The position numbers and the translations under genes are program-made. A model generated the notes under the pieces. That model was not told where the DNA came from. It searched no databases and worked only from the letters and a program-made list of their open reading frames with translations. DNA of 64,000 nt. It comes from Opitutaceae bacterium. GTDB taxonomy: Bacteria; Verrucomicrobiota; Verrucomicrobiia; Opitutales; Opitutaceae. Each line of letters opens with the position of its first letter. Position 1 is the stretch's first letter. The stretch lies in assembly GCA_016794785.1 (NCBI GenBank), contig JAEUHC010000006.1:124001-188000 (forward strand), written 5' to 3'. Below are positions 53,405 through 64,000 of the stretch, one piece after another.

Positions 53405-54234
53405 AATACGCCACCTACGCGGAGTATGATCCGAAAGGAATGGCACTCGCCGTTCCCGGTCTCCTCACGGTCTGGGCCGGCATCCAGCGTCTGCGGGACG
53501 AACTTGTGCTGGTGGGCGGGCTTGTGCCGCACTTCATCTGCACCCATCCCCCGTCCAACGACCGCTTCCCGCGTCCCGGCACGCTCGACGTCGATATCGG
53601 CATCGCGATCGGCGCATCGTCGGGGCAATACCCCGGCCTGCAGTCGGAGTTGCAGGGGCAAGGATTTCGGCTGAACGGAGACCGCTTTGAAAAGAAGGTC
53701 GGCCTCTACACGCTCTACGTCGACTTCCTCGTGGAGGACCCGCGTGGGAGACGAGGAGCCATCCCGGTCGACGACGTGCCCGCCAACGTGATGCCGGGCA
53801 TTGACCGCGCGCTTGCGACCGCCCGGCAGCAGGCCGTGAGCGGCATCGATCTCTTGGGAGCGAAACAGAATTTCACGATTCCGATCTGCGAGGTAGGCCC
53901 GTTCCTTGCCCTGAAGCTGCGCGCGTTCGGCTCCCGGCAGGCGCCGAAGGATGCGTTCGACGTGCTCTACACTCTGCTCCACTACGATGGCGGCACCGAC
54001 GCGGCGATCGCGGCCTTCGGAACGGAGGTGCAGGTCGGCAACACCGCCATGCCCGACGCCATCACCTGCCTGAAGAACTTCTTCCAGCATGAGGACTCGC
54101 CCGCGCCGGTGCGTGCGGCGCACTTCGTGCATGGCGAGATCGACGCCGGCGAGGTCGAAGACATCCGCACCGCACGTCTGCAGATTCAACAGGATGTTGT
54201 CACCCTCGGGCGCACCTTGCTCGCGGCGATTTAG
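53401..54234 (+). CDS. AbiEii-like nucleotidyltransferase toxin
   Basis: A protein of 277 residues with a minimal nucleotidyltransferase site: GG in ELVLVGGLVPHFI and the DxD in RPGTLDVDIGIAIG. A third acidic residue is likely in LYTLYVDFLVEDPRG. Later helices include FLALKLRAFGSRQAPKDAFD, which is the conserved K..A...R...KD.FD helix of AbiEii/MNT proteins. AbiEii toxins transfer nucleotides onto targets such as tRNA and cause growth arrest. Overlap with the antitoxin gene supports the pairing. Confidence 0.82.
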   Translation: MKYATYAEYDPKGMALAVPGLLTVWAGIQRLRDELVLVGGLVPHFICTHPPSNDRFPRPGTLDVDIGIAIGASSGQYPGLQSELQGQGFRLNGDRFEKKVGLYTLYVDFLVEDPRGRRGAIPVDDVPANVMPGIDRALATARQQAVSGIDLLGAKQNFTIPICEVGPFLALKLRAFGSRQAPKDAFDVLYTLLHYDGGTDAAIAAFGTEVQVGNTAMPDAITCLKNFFQHEDSPAPVRAAHFVHGEIDAGEVEDIRTARLQIQQDVVTLGRTLLAAI

Positions 54235-54372
54235 AAAAGTCACGATATGCCCGACGCCTCCACGAGCTACGCCATGTCTGAGGCGCTTCCAGCTCGCTCG
54301 TCCGGTAGAGGTAGGGCTGGGTAAAAAACTTCGTCGAGCGAAGCATTTCGATCCACCGCATCCGCCACTCTT

Positions 54373-55536
54373 ATGTCGCCCCGTGCGCTCCGCTATTACC
54401 CGGTCCGATTTGGTTACAATACGGCGATGTGGCGGCATCGCTTTTCCATCATTCGGCAGGAGGTCGATGCGATGTCAGCCGAGGAACTGCGCAAACTCGG
54501 AGCCGGTGATGGCGAGGAAAGCTTGGAGAGCGGCCGGAATGTGCTCTGGGGCACGCGCGGCGAGGAAGAGATTTGCCGCTACGAAATTGCCGACCGACGC
54601 GGCATCGATCGCAAAAGCGAGGAAGCCAAGGAGGCGGGCTCGATCGCATTCAACACTTGGTTCACCGACCTTTTCTACCGGTCATCGGGCGAGAACATCT
54701 TCGAAATTCGCCCGGTCGTGCTCGATCTGCTGCGCCACAGCAGCATCGATGAAGCGCTCGTTGAGAAGGCTCGTCTGCCATTTCCGTTTTTCTATCTGCA
54801 CCTCGGAGAAAGTTCGCAGATCACTTTCGGTGGCGGCACGCATCTGCTCGACGGGATGTATGTCGAAAATTCGGTCTATCGGGGCGGCAACCGCCAGTTT
54901 GATAGCACCCGGATCGAAGAAACCCTGCAACTCATCCTGACTACGCGTAAAGTCGGCGGACAATATGCGCAGCGGACATCCGCCCCTGAATTCCTGGAAG
55001 ACGAGCCGACCCTGCAGGTCTACGCCTCGTTCGAAAAGGACGCCAGGTTCACAGCCGGCATCGCGGACGCGCTCGGACTTTTTGAGAAGGACGCGCTTTT
55101 GCACGACCCGAAAGGCCGCGCGTTTTGGGACCAAGCTTCGCTTCGCCAAGCGCTGGAGTTGATGACCAACGTGCTGCTCTTTTTGTCCCGCGAGGAACAC
55201 GACGTCACGTTGCGGTATCCGAGCGACGCGCCCGCGAATCTTGTCAAAAAGGCGAATGATCCTGATTCGCCGCGAATGCGCGCACGTTCCGAGTCGAAAC
55301 TGCAATCGCTCGGTTTTCGCCGCGTGCATTTCATCGGGGATCGCCTGGGTGACGAACTGGCAAGCAGATACTCAGCCGGCGAACTAACGAGCGCCCATTG
55401 GCGCCGGGGGCATTGGCGGGCACAGCCTCACGGTCAGGCATTTTCACTCCGCAAGAACGTGTGGATCATGCCGACCATAGTTCGGAGCGATCTTGGCGAA
55501 CCGACGCCGCGGCGCATCTACGGTGTGCCAAGGTAA
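54373..55536 (+). CDS. hypothetical protein in defence island
   Basis: A soluble protein of 387 residues with mixed alpha/beta character. Notable segments are HLGESSQITFGGGTHLLDGM near the middle and the C-terminal RRGHWRAQPHGQAFSLRKNV then WIMPTIV. The latter (HWRxQxxG...W.MP) recurs, as I recall, at the end of many uncharacterised proteins of plasmids and phages. No catalytic motif is evident. Downstream in-frame ATGs at 54427 and 54472 are alternative starts. It stands alone, 138 bases after the AbiE pair. Confidence 0.7.
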   Translation: MSPRALRYYPVRFGYNTAMWRHRFSIIRQEVDAMSAEELRKLGAGDGEESLESGRNVLWGTRGEEEICRYEIADRRGIDRKSEEAKEAGSIAFNTWFTDLFYRSSGENIFEIRPVVLDLLRHSSIDEALVEKARLPFPFFYLHLGESSQITFGGGTHLLDGMYVENSVYRGGNRQFDSTRIEETLQLILTTRKVGGQYAQRTSAPEFLEDEPTLQVYASFEKDARFTAGIADALGLFEKDALLHDPKGRAFWDQASLRQALELMTNVLLFLSREEHDVTLRYPSDAPANLVKKANDPDSPRMRARSESKLQSLGFRRVHFIGDRLGDELASRYSAGELTSAHWRRGHWRAQPHGQAFSLRKNVWIMPTIVRSDLGEPTPRRIYGVPR

Positions 55537-55749
55537 CGAGCGTTTCGCGTCGCTGCGTGGGTCATGACAGCCGTGAGTGCGCGGCACCCTCTTGCACCGG
55601 CGCTGGCTCATTATTGCGAACCGTGAACATGAGATCGTTCCACTCGGCCAAGGTCATGTTGTGAATCGTGATAAGACAGCCGTAAGATTCCGTGAGGGCA
55701 GGCGGAGAGGGTATGATCCCTTGAAGTTGCGCCTAGGCCGGCCGTCTAC

Positions 55750-56613
55750 ATGATGGGAGCGTCACGTATGCGCCAAAGAGCCGTTTACGATCTAGCCGAC
55801 CTCGCCGATCCCGAGTTCTTCGCCGAACTCGAGACGGGGATTGGGCTGTGCGTCGCCAATGCGACCCGGATAATGGCAGATGTCGCGGTATTGGCGAAAG
55901 ACGGTCGATACCAGGCGGCGAGGATCCTGCAAAACGTCGCCAACGAGGAAACCGCGAAGGCGATGATCCTCATGGATGCGGTGCGCTGCCCGCGTGCGCC
56001 GAAGGAGGTTCTTGTCCGCCAGCTGAAGTATTTCGCGCAACACCTGCCGAAGGGACTCTACGTTTGTGTGGCAGAGGGCCGGCCATGCTCGTTTGCCGAG
56101 GTTCAGGGGCGGATCGAACGGGAGCGGAAGCAATACTACCTCGATGGCCCGGACGGCGGGGAGTTCGCCGTTTGCAACTACATCCTGAGTGCACGCGAGC
56201 AGGCGATGTATGTGGACTACATCGTGGCGGACGAATCGAAGTGGTGGCACGATCCGGTAACGCATCACCTGCTGGTGTTCGGCCCGGATGATTTTCGCCC
56301 GGGGGGAATCTTCCGGATGGTTTCAGCGCTGCACGCAGCTGGATGCTTTTCGGCGGCGGCGCTCGCGACGATTGCCGACCTCTGGCGTTGCGTGACCGTC
56401 GACGGGGCGATGACAATTCACGAGCTGCGCGATCTCAACGAGGCAACCCTGCGGGCCCTCGACGCGAAAGGCCTGTTGAAGGCCGCAGGCCGGGAAGCGT
56501 TTGGGCTGATTGTCAACGAGTGTCCCTTCCCGCTCCATCCGCTCGACCTTACGCAGGAGAAGGTGAATAAGGAAGCGCTGCTGGAGCAACGCAGCTGGCC
56601 CGGATACACGTAA
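55750..56613 (+). CDS. AbiV-like abortive infection protein
   Basis: A protein of 287 residues. The N-terminal helices read IGLCVANATRIMADVAVLAK, then DGRYQAARILQNVANEETAK, close to the AbiV family pattern (NAxxLxxDAxxLxxxGRxxxAxxLxxxAxEExxKA), which has a HEPN-like helical fold. The RxxxxH motif of HEPN RNases is not evident in the core helices. AbiV blocks phage multiplication in lactococci; the target in this lineage is unknown. The remainder (HPVTHHLLVFGPDDF-like and a helical C-terminus) is unassigned. Confidence 0.65.
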   Translation: MMGASRMRQRAVYDLADLADPEFFAELETGIGLCVANATRIMADVAVLAKDGRYQAARILQNVANEETAKAMILMDAVRCPRAPKEVLVRQLKYFAQHLPKGLYVCVAEGRPCSFAEVQGRIERERKQYYLDGPDGGEFAVCNYILSAREQAMYVDYIVADESKWWHDPVTHHLLVFGPDDFRPGGIFRMVSALHAAGCFSAAALATIADLWRCVTVDGAMTIHELRDLNEATLRALDAKGLLKAAGREAFGLIVNECPFPLHPLDLTQEKVNKEALLEQRSWPGYT

Positions 56614-56696
56614 GCCGATCGGCACCCGCAGCACCGGGACTAAAGCCAAGCTCGCACGGCCACGTCTCCGCAGCGAAACCGGGATTTTGTGGCCAC

Positions 56697-58607
56697 GTGG
56701 CCCCCGATGCGTCGACGATCTTTTTCACGTCCATGATCAACGCAGGCACCACCGGCAACACCCCGCCCTCCCGGTTCAACGTGAGCGCGGACGATCTGCG
56801 GAAATTTGACTGGCAGGACCGGATCGCGAGCTGTCCGGGGAAAGAGTGTTCGGACTACCGAGAGGTTCTGCAGAAAGGTTTCTCCGAGCGCGAAGCAGCA
56901 GGCGACGACCTGGGCATGCGCGTCTTCAACCTCCTGTTTCTCGTCGCGGCGTTCTATCCCGACTACGACGCGAAAGGGAATCCGTATCGCGAATGGTGGT
57001 CCAACGGCGAAGGCAAGCGGTCGATGAACACGGACGATCTCGTGCCGGCCGACTTTGCCGCGATGCGTGGGATCGTGGATGAAATCAACAACCCGGAATA
57101 CCGGGGCCGGCTGGCGGACATACTCTGGGAATGCACCAAGGACTTCAAATGCGCCCAGCTCGCTGTCCGGTCTTTCCTCGAATCGGCGGACAAGCTGATC
57201 AACGCGGGCGAATGGATTGGCTACGCCGTGCGACTGGAGCGCGCGGCGAAGATCGCGGCGCGAAAAGGCTTCGAGAAGCTCGAGGCCGAAGTCGTCGCGG
57301 CAGTCGAGAGTGGGATTGCCGCCTGCCAGAACGACCGAACGAACGAGGCGCTCTGCCGCCGACTGATGACCATCCTGCTCCGACTCCACGTCGGGGATGC
57401 GAAAAAATACGCGACGCTGTCGGAACAACTGGCCACGGATTTCGCCGCGGCTGGAAACTGGCACGCTTCCGAGAGATACTGGGACACCGCGAGTTCATGG
57501 CACCGGGTGAACAAGGACGACGCCGCGGCTCAACGATGCCTCGCGGCCGCGGCCGAGTGCAACGTCTCCGCGGCCGAGGCCAACGTCGCCGGTCCAAAAC
57601 GAAGTTACAGCTTCGCCGCGTTCTGGATGGGGAAGGGACTTGAGGGATTGCGGCGCGCACAGGCGGACCCGGCTCGCCTCGTCCACGTGCATCGGCGGCT
57701 CCTAGAACTGCAAAAGCTCGCGCTGACCGAGATGGGGCCGATGAGCCTCAACTTGGATGAAATCCCGGGCTTTCGCGACAACGAGGCCGCCGCGCAAAAA
57801 GCGGCGGCGGACCACGTGCGAGGTCATTCGTTCGAGTTCGCACTCGGTCGCTTCGCGTTTGTGTCGCATCCCACCAACGTCGCCGCCCTCAAAGCTCAGA
57901 TCCTGAAACAATCGGAGGAAACCATTTTCGATAAGATCGTGGTGGAGACGGCGATCGATCGCTGGGGAAAAACGGCGGACACACTGGCTCCGTCGAGCGT
58001 GGGTGGCCCCCTGGAAGGCGAAGCCTTGCGAAAGCGAATGGTTCAGATGGCGAACGAGATCAACTGGCCGCTGCAAGTTGCTTGGCACATCGAGCCGGCG
58101 CGGCTCGCGTTCACCACGGAACACGCCGTGCGGCGCGACAGCCTGCGGTTTCTCGTCAGCTTCAATCCCTTTATCCCGAAGGGACACGAAGGGATTTACC
58201 TGCGCGGGATTCAGGCCGGGTTTCATGGCGACTGGCTCGTGGCCATGCACCTTCTGATTCCGCAGGTGGAGGCGTCGATCCGGCTCGTCCTACAACAAGA
58301 AGGTGTCGTCACGTCGACACTCGAATCCGACGGCACGCAGAAAGAGCGCGATCTGAACCAGCTCCTGTGGATGCCAGAAATGGAAAAGACCTTCGGGTCG
58401 GACATCGCGTTTGACCTGCGCGGCATCCTGATCGAGCGCTTCGGCCACAACATGCGGAATGAATCCGCCCACGGGCTCATGCCGGAAGGGGCATTCTACG
58501 GATCGGCATCGGTGTTTCTGTGGTGGCTGATCATCCACCTGTGCTGGCGCGGCTATGCGGTGTCCGTGGCGCCGCCGACGGAACCACCCCAGGCGCCTTC
58601 GAACTGA
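56697..58607 (+). CDS. HEPN-like protein (DUF4209 type) with RNxxxH motif
   Basis: A protein of 636 residues. The N-terminal two thirds are helical repeats (AVRSFLESADKLINAGEWIG; WHASERYWDTASSWHRVN). The C-terminal domain ends with EIDRILIERFGHN-like helices and MRNESAHGLMPEGAF, giving RNxxxH with Arg587 and His592, the catalytic motif of HEPN RNases. This fits the DUF4209 domain. HEPN proteins in defence islands usually cut RNA when activated. GTG 56697 is the first start; ATG 56733 is an alternative. It converges with the PIN-like gene, stops five bases apart. Confidence 0.75.
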   Translation: MAPDASTIFFTSMINAGTTGNTPPSRFNVSADDLRKFDWQDRIASCPGKECSDYREVLQKGFSEREAAGDDLGMRVFNLLFLVAAFYPDYDAKGNPYREWWSNGEGKRSMNTDDLVPADFAAMRGIVDEINNPEYRGRLADILWECTKDFKCAQLAVRSFLESADKLINAGEWIGYAVRLERAAKIAARKGFEKLEAEVVAAVESGIAACQNDRTNEALCRRLMTILLRLHVGDAKKYATLSEQLATDFAAAGNWHASERYWDTASSWHRVNKDDAAAQRCLAAAAECNVSAAEANVAGPKRSYSFAAFWMGKGLEGLRRAQADPARLVHVHRRLLELQKLALTEMGPMSLNLDEIPGFRDNEAAAQKAAADHVRGHSFEFALGRFAFVSHPTNVAALKAQILKQSEETIFDKIVVETAIDRWGKTADTLAPSSVGGPLEGEALRKRMVQMANEINWPLQVAWHIEPARLAFTTEHAVRRDSLRFLVSFNPFIPKGHEGIYLRGIQAGFHGDWLVAMHLLIPQVEASIRLVLQQEGVVTSTLESDGTQKERDLNQLLWMPEMEKTFGSDIAFDLRGILIERFGHNMRNESAHGLMPEGAFYGSASVFLWWLIIHLCWRGYAVSVAPPTEPPQAPSN

Positions 58608-58612
58608 AAGCC

Positions 58613-59446
58613 TCAAGAGGTGGATCGGGAAAATTCGAAGAAAAGTTTCGCCAGCGCATACAGTTCGTTCACGCGCGCTTCCTTCGAGAGGATGCCATCG
58701 TAATAGGTTGCCATGGTGACGTAGTCCACGTCCAGAAATTCGTTGGTGGCCGCGGTGTCTTTGAGCGATTCGGCGCCATTCGATTCGAACCAGCCGAAGA
58801 TCGACAGCTGATACATCATGACGAGCCTCGCGCCGAGTGCGTAGCCGAGGAACAGTTCTTTGGCCTCCTCTTCGCTGAGCCCCCTGGTCGCCATCGCGTC
58901 ACGATAGGCGACGAAGGAGGTAAGGTAGATAAACTCGTAGAGCGCATCAGTCATCCGGCCGTTGCGCGCGTCCGCGCGCAACGCTTCGGGCAGCTGCTTC
59001 CGAAGAGCGCCAACCGCGCCGACCAAGGCGGTCTTGTGCAGCGGAGTATCGATGCGCTGGGGGCGGACTATCGCGAGCTGCTTCTGGATTTCCGCCGCCT
59101 CCAGCGGAAATGTCGCGCGCTTCCCATCCGTGAACTTCTTGATCTCGACGAGAAGCTTCCGGAGCTCGCCGGTGAGGCGCACATCGGTCGCGGTTTCGAT
59201 TAGCTTCTTCGTGTCGATCTCCTGCCGGATAAGCTCTCCCGTGCCCGCGGTGACTACCGCCTGCTCCGGGAAGTCCTTCAACACCTCGAAAGAGCGCGTG
59301 GCCGCGTAGACGGGGTCGCTCCCTTTCAGCATCTCGAAGAGCGCGGTGTCTGTCACCACCGCGACGTTATCCGGCGACGCCGAGAGGTGAGTGTTCAACG
59401 CCAGATCTGGCAAACGGAAGGAGTTCTGATCGATGACTAGGTGCAT
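58613..59446 (-). CDS. putative PIN-like domain protein
   Basis: A protein of 277 residues. The N-terminal strand MHLVIDQNSFRLPDL carries an early Asp. Then come VAVVTDTALFEML and VVTAGTGELIRQEI. Near the C-terminus FLDVDYVTMATYYDGILSKE gives acidic residues where PIN nucleases have their last metal ligands (D..Y...A.YYDG..SKD). This is consistent with a large PIN-like nuclease, inferred by eye. I chose ATG 59446 over GTG 59458. It runs opposite to the HEPN gene and, like clpB, is on the minus strand. Confidence 0.5.
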   Translation of the reverse strand: MHLVIDQNSFRLPDLALNTHLSASPDNVAVVTDTALFEMLKGSDPVYAATRSFEVLKDFPEQAVVTAGTGELIRQEIDTKKLIETATDVRLTGELRKLLVEIKKFTDGKRATFPLEAAEIQKQLAIVRPQRIDTPLHKTALVGAVGALRKQLPEALRADARNGRMTDALYEFIYLTSFVAYRDAMATRGLSEEEAKELFLGYALGARLVMMYQLSIFGWFESNGAESLKDTAATNEFLDVDYVTMATYYDGILSKEARVNELYALAKLFFEFSRSTS

Positions 59447-59496
59447 GGAAGCGGACACGGAGAATAACCGGCGAACGATGGCCGACCGGCTGTTGG

Positions 59497-62109
<2,613 letters not shown>

Positions 62110-62365
62110 GATTTCTTCCCTTCGCATCCGGCGGGCCAGCTCGGCAACCTGTTTCCCCCTAGGCGGAAGCCCCCAGCCGCGCGGTCGCCGGGACAAAATT
62201 GCACTCATCGAAGGCCTAGGCGCGCCACCTTGCGCAGGAACCCCGGCCCCGGACGCCAGTCTGCGTTTGCATCCGCCACAGGCTGCCTTCACCACACCGA
62301 TCCACACCCACAGCAAGGCGAAACCCAACTGCGTCTCCCGCGTCATAGTTCGCGCCCCCCCACCC

Positions 62366-64000
62366 GTGACCACCAAATTTCTGCTCGGCCTAGCCGCCTG
62401 GCTCCTCTTCAGCCTGCCGCTCGCCGCGCAAGAGGTCCGCATCCGCCGCGCGACCGAGGTCGTGATGCCCCGGCCGATCGACAGCAACAGCCCCGCCTTC
62501 TGGCGTGAGGGCCGGCTACACTGGTTTAACTCGCAGGGCCACCCCGATCTCAGCATCGGACCCGACCAGTTCGGCCCATGGCAGCTCCGCCGGGTCGAGC
62601 TGGTGAATCCCGCCAACCAGCCCCACTGGCTGGAGGCCGTCTCGGCCGACCCGGACGGCACGCTCTGGGGCTGGTATCACGCCGAACCCGTGGGGCTCTT
62701 CCCCGACACGACTCTCACCGCCCCCAAGATCGGCGCCGTGATGTCCACCGACGGCGGCACCACGCTCTTCAACCTCGGCACCATCCTCGAATCCGGCGAC
62801 CCGCTCGACCCCACCGCCCGCAACGGCTACTTCGCCGGCGGCCACGGCGACTTCTCCGTCATCCTCGATCGCGAGCGGCGGTATTTCTATTTTCTTTTCG
62901 ACAACTACGGCGGCGAGGCGGCGACGCAGGGGGTGTGCATCGCCCGCATGGCTTACGAGGATCGGCACAACCCTGTGGGCAAGGTCTGGAAATTCCACAA
63001 CGGCGCCTGGCGCGAGGCCGGCCTCGGCGGGCGCGTGACGCCGATTTTCCCCGTGGTGAAACGCTGGCAGTCCAGCGATCCCGATGCGCTCTGGGGCCCC
63101 TCGGTCCACTGGAACACCTACCTCAACTGCTACGTGATGCTCATGAGCCACGCGGCGGGCGAACCCGGCTGGTCGCAACAGGGCATCTACGTCTCCTTCT
63201 GCGCGGACCTCAGCAAACCCGACGGGTGGAGCCCGCCCCGCAAGATTCTCGATAAATCCGAGTTCTCCGGCTGGTATTATTTCTACCCCCAGGTGATGGG
63301 CCTGGAGCCCGGCGGCACCGACACGCTCGCCGGTCAGGTCGCGCGGCTTTACGTCAGTGGCTCCTCGCGCTGGGAAATTGAATTCGTCGCGCCCGCCATC
63401 GCGCCCACGGCGCTGGCCATCACGGCCACGACGCCCACCAACGTCCCGAGCGGCGGCACCGTTGCCCTCACCGTCACCGGCATGGGGCAGCCACCCTTTT
63501 CCTACCAGTGGTTCAAGGATGGCGTCGCGCTCCCGGGCGCCGTCGGCGCGACCCACACGATCGCTACCGCGATCGCCAGCGATGCCGGCAGCTACACTGT
63601 GACGGTGACCAACGCCCTCGGCTCCGCCACCAGCCGCACGGTGACTGTCACGGTCGATGCGCCGCCTCCTCCGGAGCCCCCGCGCCCCTTCGCCGTCATC
63701 TCCAATCTCTCCATCCTCTCCTATCTCAACGACGAACGCGCCGCGCTGGCCTTCGGGTTCTCCGTCCGCACCCCCGCTAAGCCCCTCGTCCTCCGCGCGC
63801 TCGGCCCCGTGCTCGCCCGCCTCGGCGTGGCCGATGGCGTCGAGGATCCGCTGCTGGAGGTCTTCGACAGCAGCGCAAGCCTCATCGCGCTCAACGATCG
63901 CTGGCTCCCGGCCGACAGCGAAGCCTTCGCGGCCACCGGGGCCTTTCCCCTCGAGGCAGACAGCGCCGACGCCGCGCTCGTCCTCACGGTGCCCGCCGGC
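62366..64000 (+). CDS. secreted Ig-like domain protein of Opitutaceae type, incomplete at right edge
   Basis: An open frame from GTG 62366 to the end of the window (545 codons, no stop). It begins with a signal peptide ([20 protein letters not shown]), then a domain of about 330 residues with beta-propeller-like [20 protein letters not shown] and [20 protein letters not shown]. An Ig-like domain follows ([38 protein letters not shown]), then a Pro-rich linker and a repeat with [20 protein letters not shown], then LLEVFDSS and LNDRW. That last repeat is the one I associate with Opitutaceae surface proteins. GTG is the only start in front of the signal peptide. Confidence 0.8.
   Translation, partial: MTTKFLLGLAAWLLFSLPLAAQEVRIRRATEVVMPRPIDSNSPAFWREGRLHWFNSQGHPDLSIGPDQFGPWQLRRVELVNPANQPHWLEAVSADPDGTLWGWYHAEPVGLFPDTTLTAPKIGAVMSTDGGTTLFNLGTILESGDPLDPTARNGYFAGGHGDFSVILDRERRYFYFLFDNYGGEAATQGVCIARMAYEDRHNPVGKVWKFHNGAWREAGLGGRVTPIFPVVKRWQSSDPDALWGPSVHWNTYLNCYVMLMSHAAGEPGWSQQGIYVSFCADLSKPDGWSPPRKILDKSEFSGWYYFYPQVMGLEPGGTDTLAGQVARLYVSGSSRWEIEFVAPAIAPTALAITATTPTNVPSGGTVALTVTGMGQPPFSYQWFKDGVALPGAVGATHTIATAIASDAGSYTVTVTNALGSATSRTVTVTVDAPPPPEPPRPFAVISNLSILSYLNDERAALAFGFSVRTPAKPLVLRALGPVLARLGVADGVEDPLLEVFDSSASLIALNDRWLPADSEAFAATGAFPLEADSADAALVLTVPAG

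Overview
The window is GC-rich and looks like a Verrucomicrobiota chromosome, most likely Opitutales/Opitutaceae. The best clue is the open-ended surface protein at the right edge: a signal peptide, an Ig-like domain and a C-terminal repeat of the type RALGPxLxxxGV...DPxLxVFD...NDRW, which I know from Opitutaceae secreted proteins. The RNA polymerase alpha C-terminal domain and the many Ig-like and InlB-type repeats fit this. The assignment rests on recognised sequence character, not on a database search.

Left part (1-23.8 kb): the tail of an MFS transporter with a frameshift, a divergent pair (ClpB-D2-like AAA+ ATPase and a ribbon-helix-helix-like regulator) beside a long inverted repeat, then a tightly packed plus-strand block. 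The block starts as a type IV secretion system (VirB2, VirB3-VirB4 fusion, small lipoprotein, VirB5, VirB6, VirB8, VirB9, VirB10) and continues without a break into type IV pilus / type II secretion genes (PilP-like lipoprotein, PilC/GspF, pilin-like protein, a 1340-residue repeat protein, secretin, PilB-like ATPase, pilin, PilM/N-like and PilO-like proteins). It ends in small genes of unknown function and an ADP-ribosyltransferase-like protein. Many junctions are ATGA or GTGA overlaps, so it reads as one transcription unit. No relaxase, VirD4 or VirB11 is visible.

Middle (23.8-28.3 kb): an ECF sigma factor with its YCII/DGPF partner, a stretch of poor coding content holding a decayed piece of the ADP-ribosyltransferase-like gene, a hypothetical gene, and a RadC-family JAMM protein.

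Defence island (28.4-59.4 kb): (1) CBASS with HTH regulator, patatin phospholipase and CD-NTase; (2) type I Wadjet jetA-jetB-jetC-jetD followed by a WYL regulator; (3) a catalytically inactive long prokaryotic Argonaute with a PD-(D/E)XK nuclease; (4) an unfamiliar operon of a sigma-like factor, a paralogue of RNA polymerase alpha, and a membrane KAP NTPase with an N-terminal MIR beta-trefoil; (5) a convergent operon of a beta-propeller protein, a four-helix membrane protein, a pseudo-caspase and an active-looking caspase; (6) an AbiE-type toxin-antitoxin pair behind repeated operator-like motifs; (7) an unknown protein, an AbiV-like protein, a HEPN (RNxxxH) protein and a PIN-like protein. Modules 4 and 5 are the best candidates for an undescribed system.

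Right edge (59.5-64.0 kb): clpB and the incomplete Opitutaceae-type surface protein. No tRNA, rRNA, CRISPR array or intact insertion sequence was seen.
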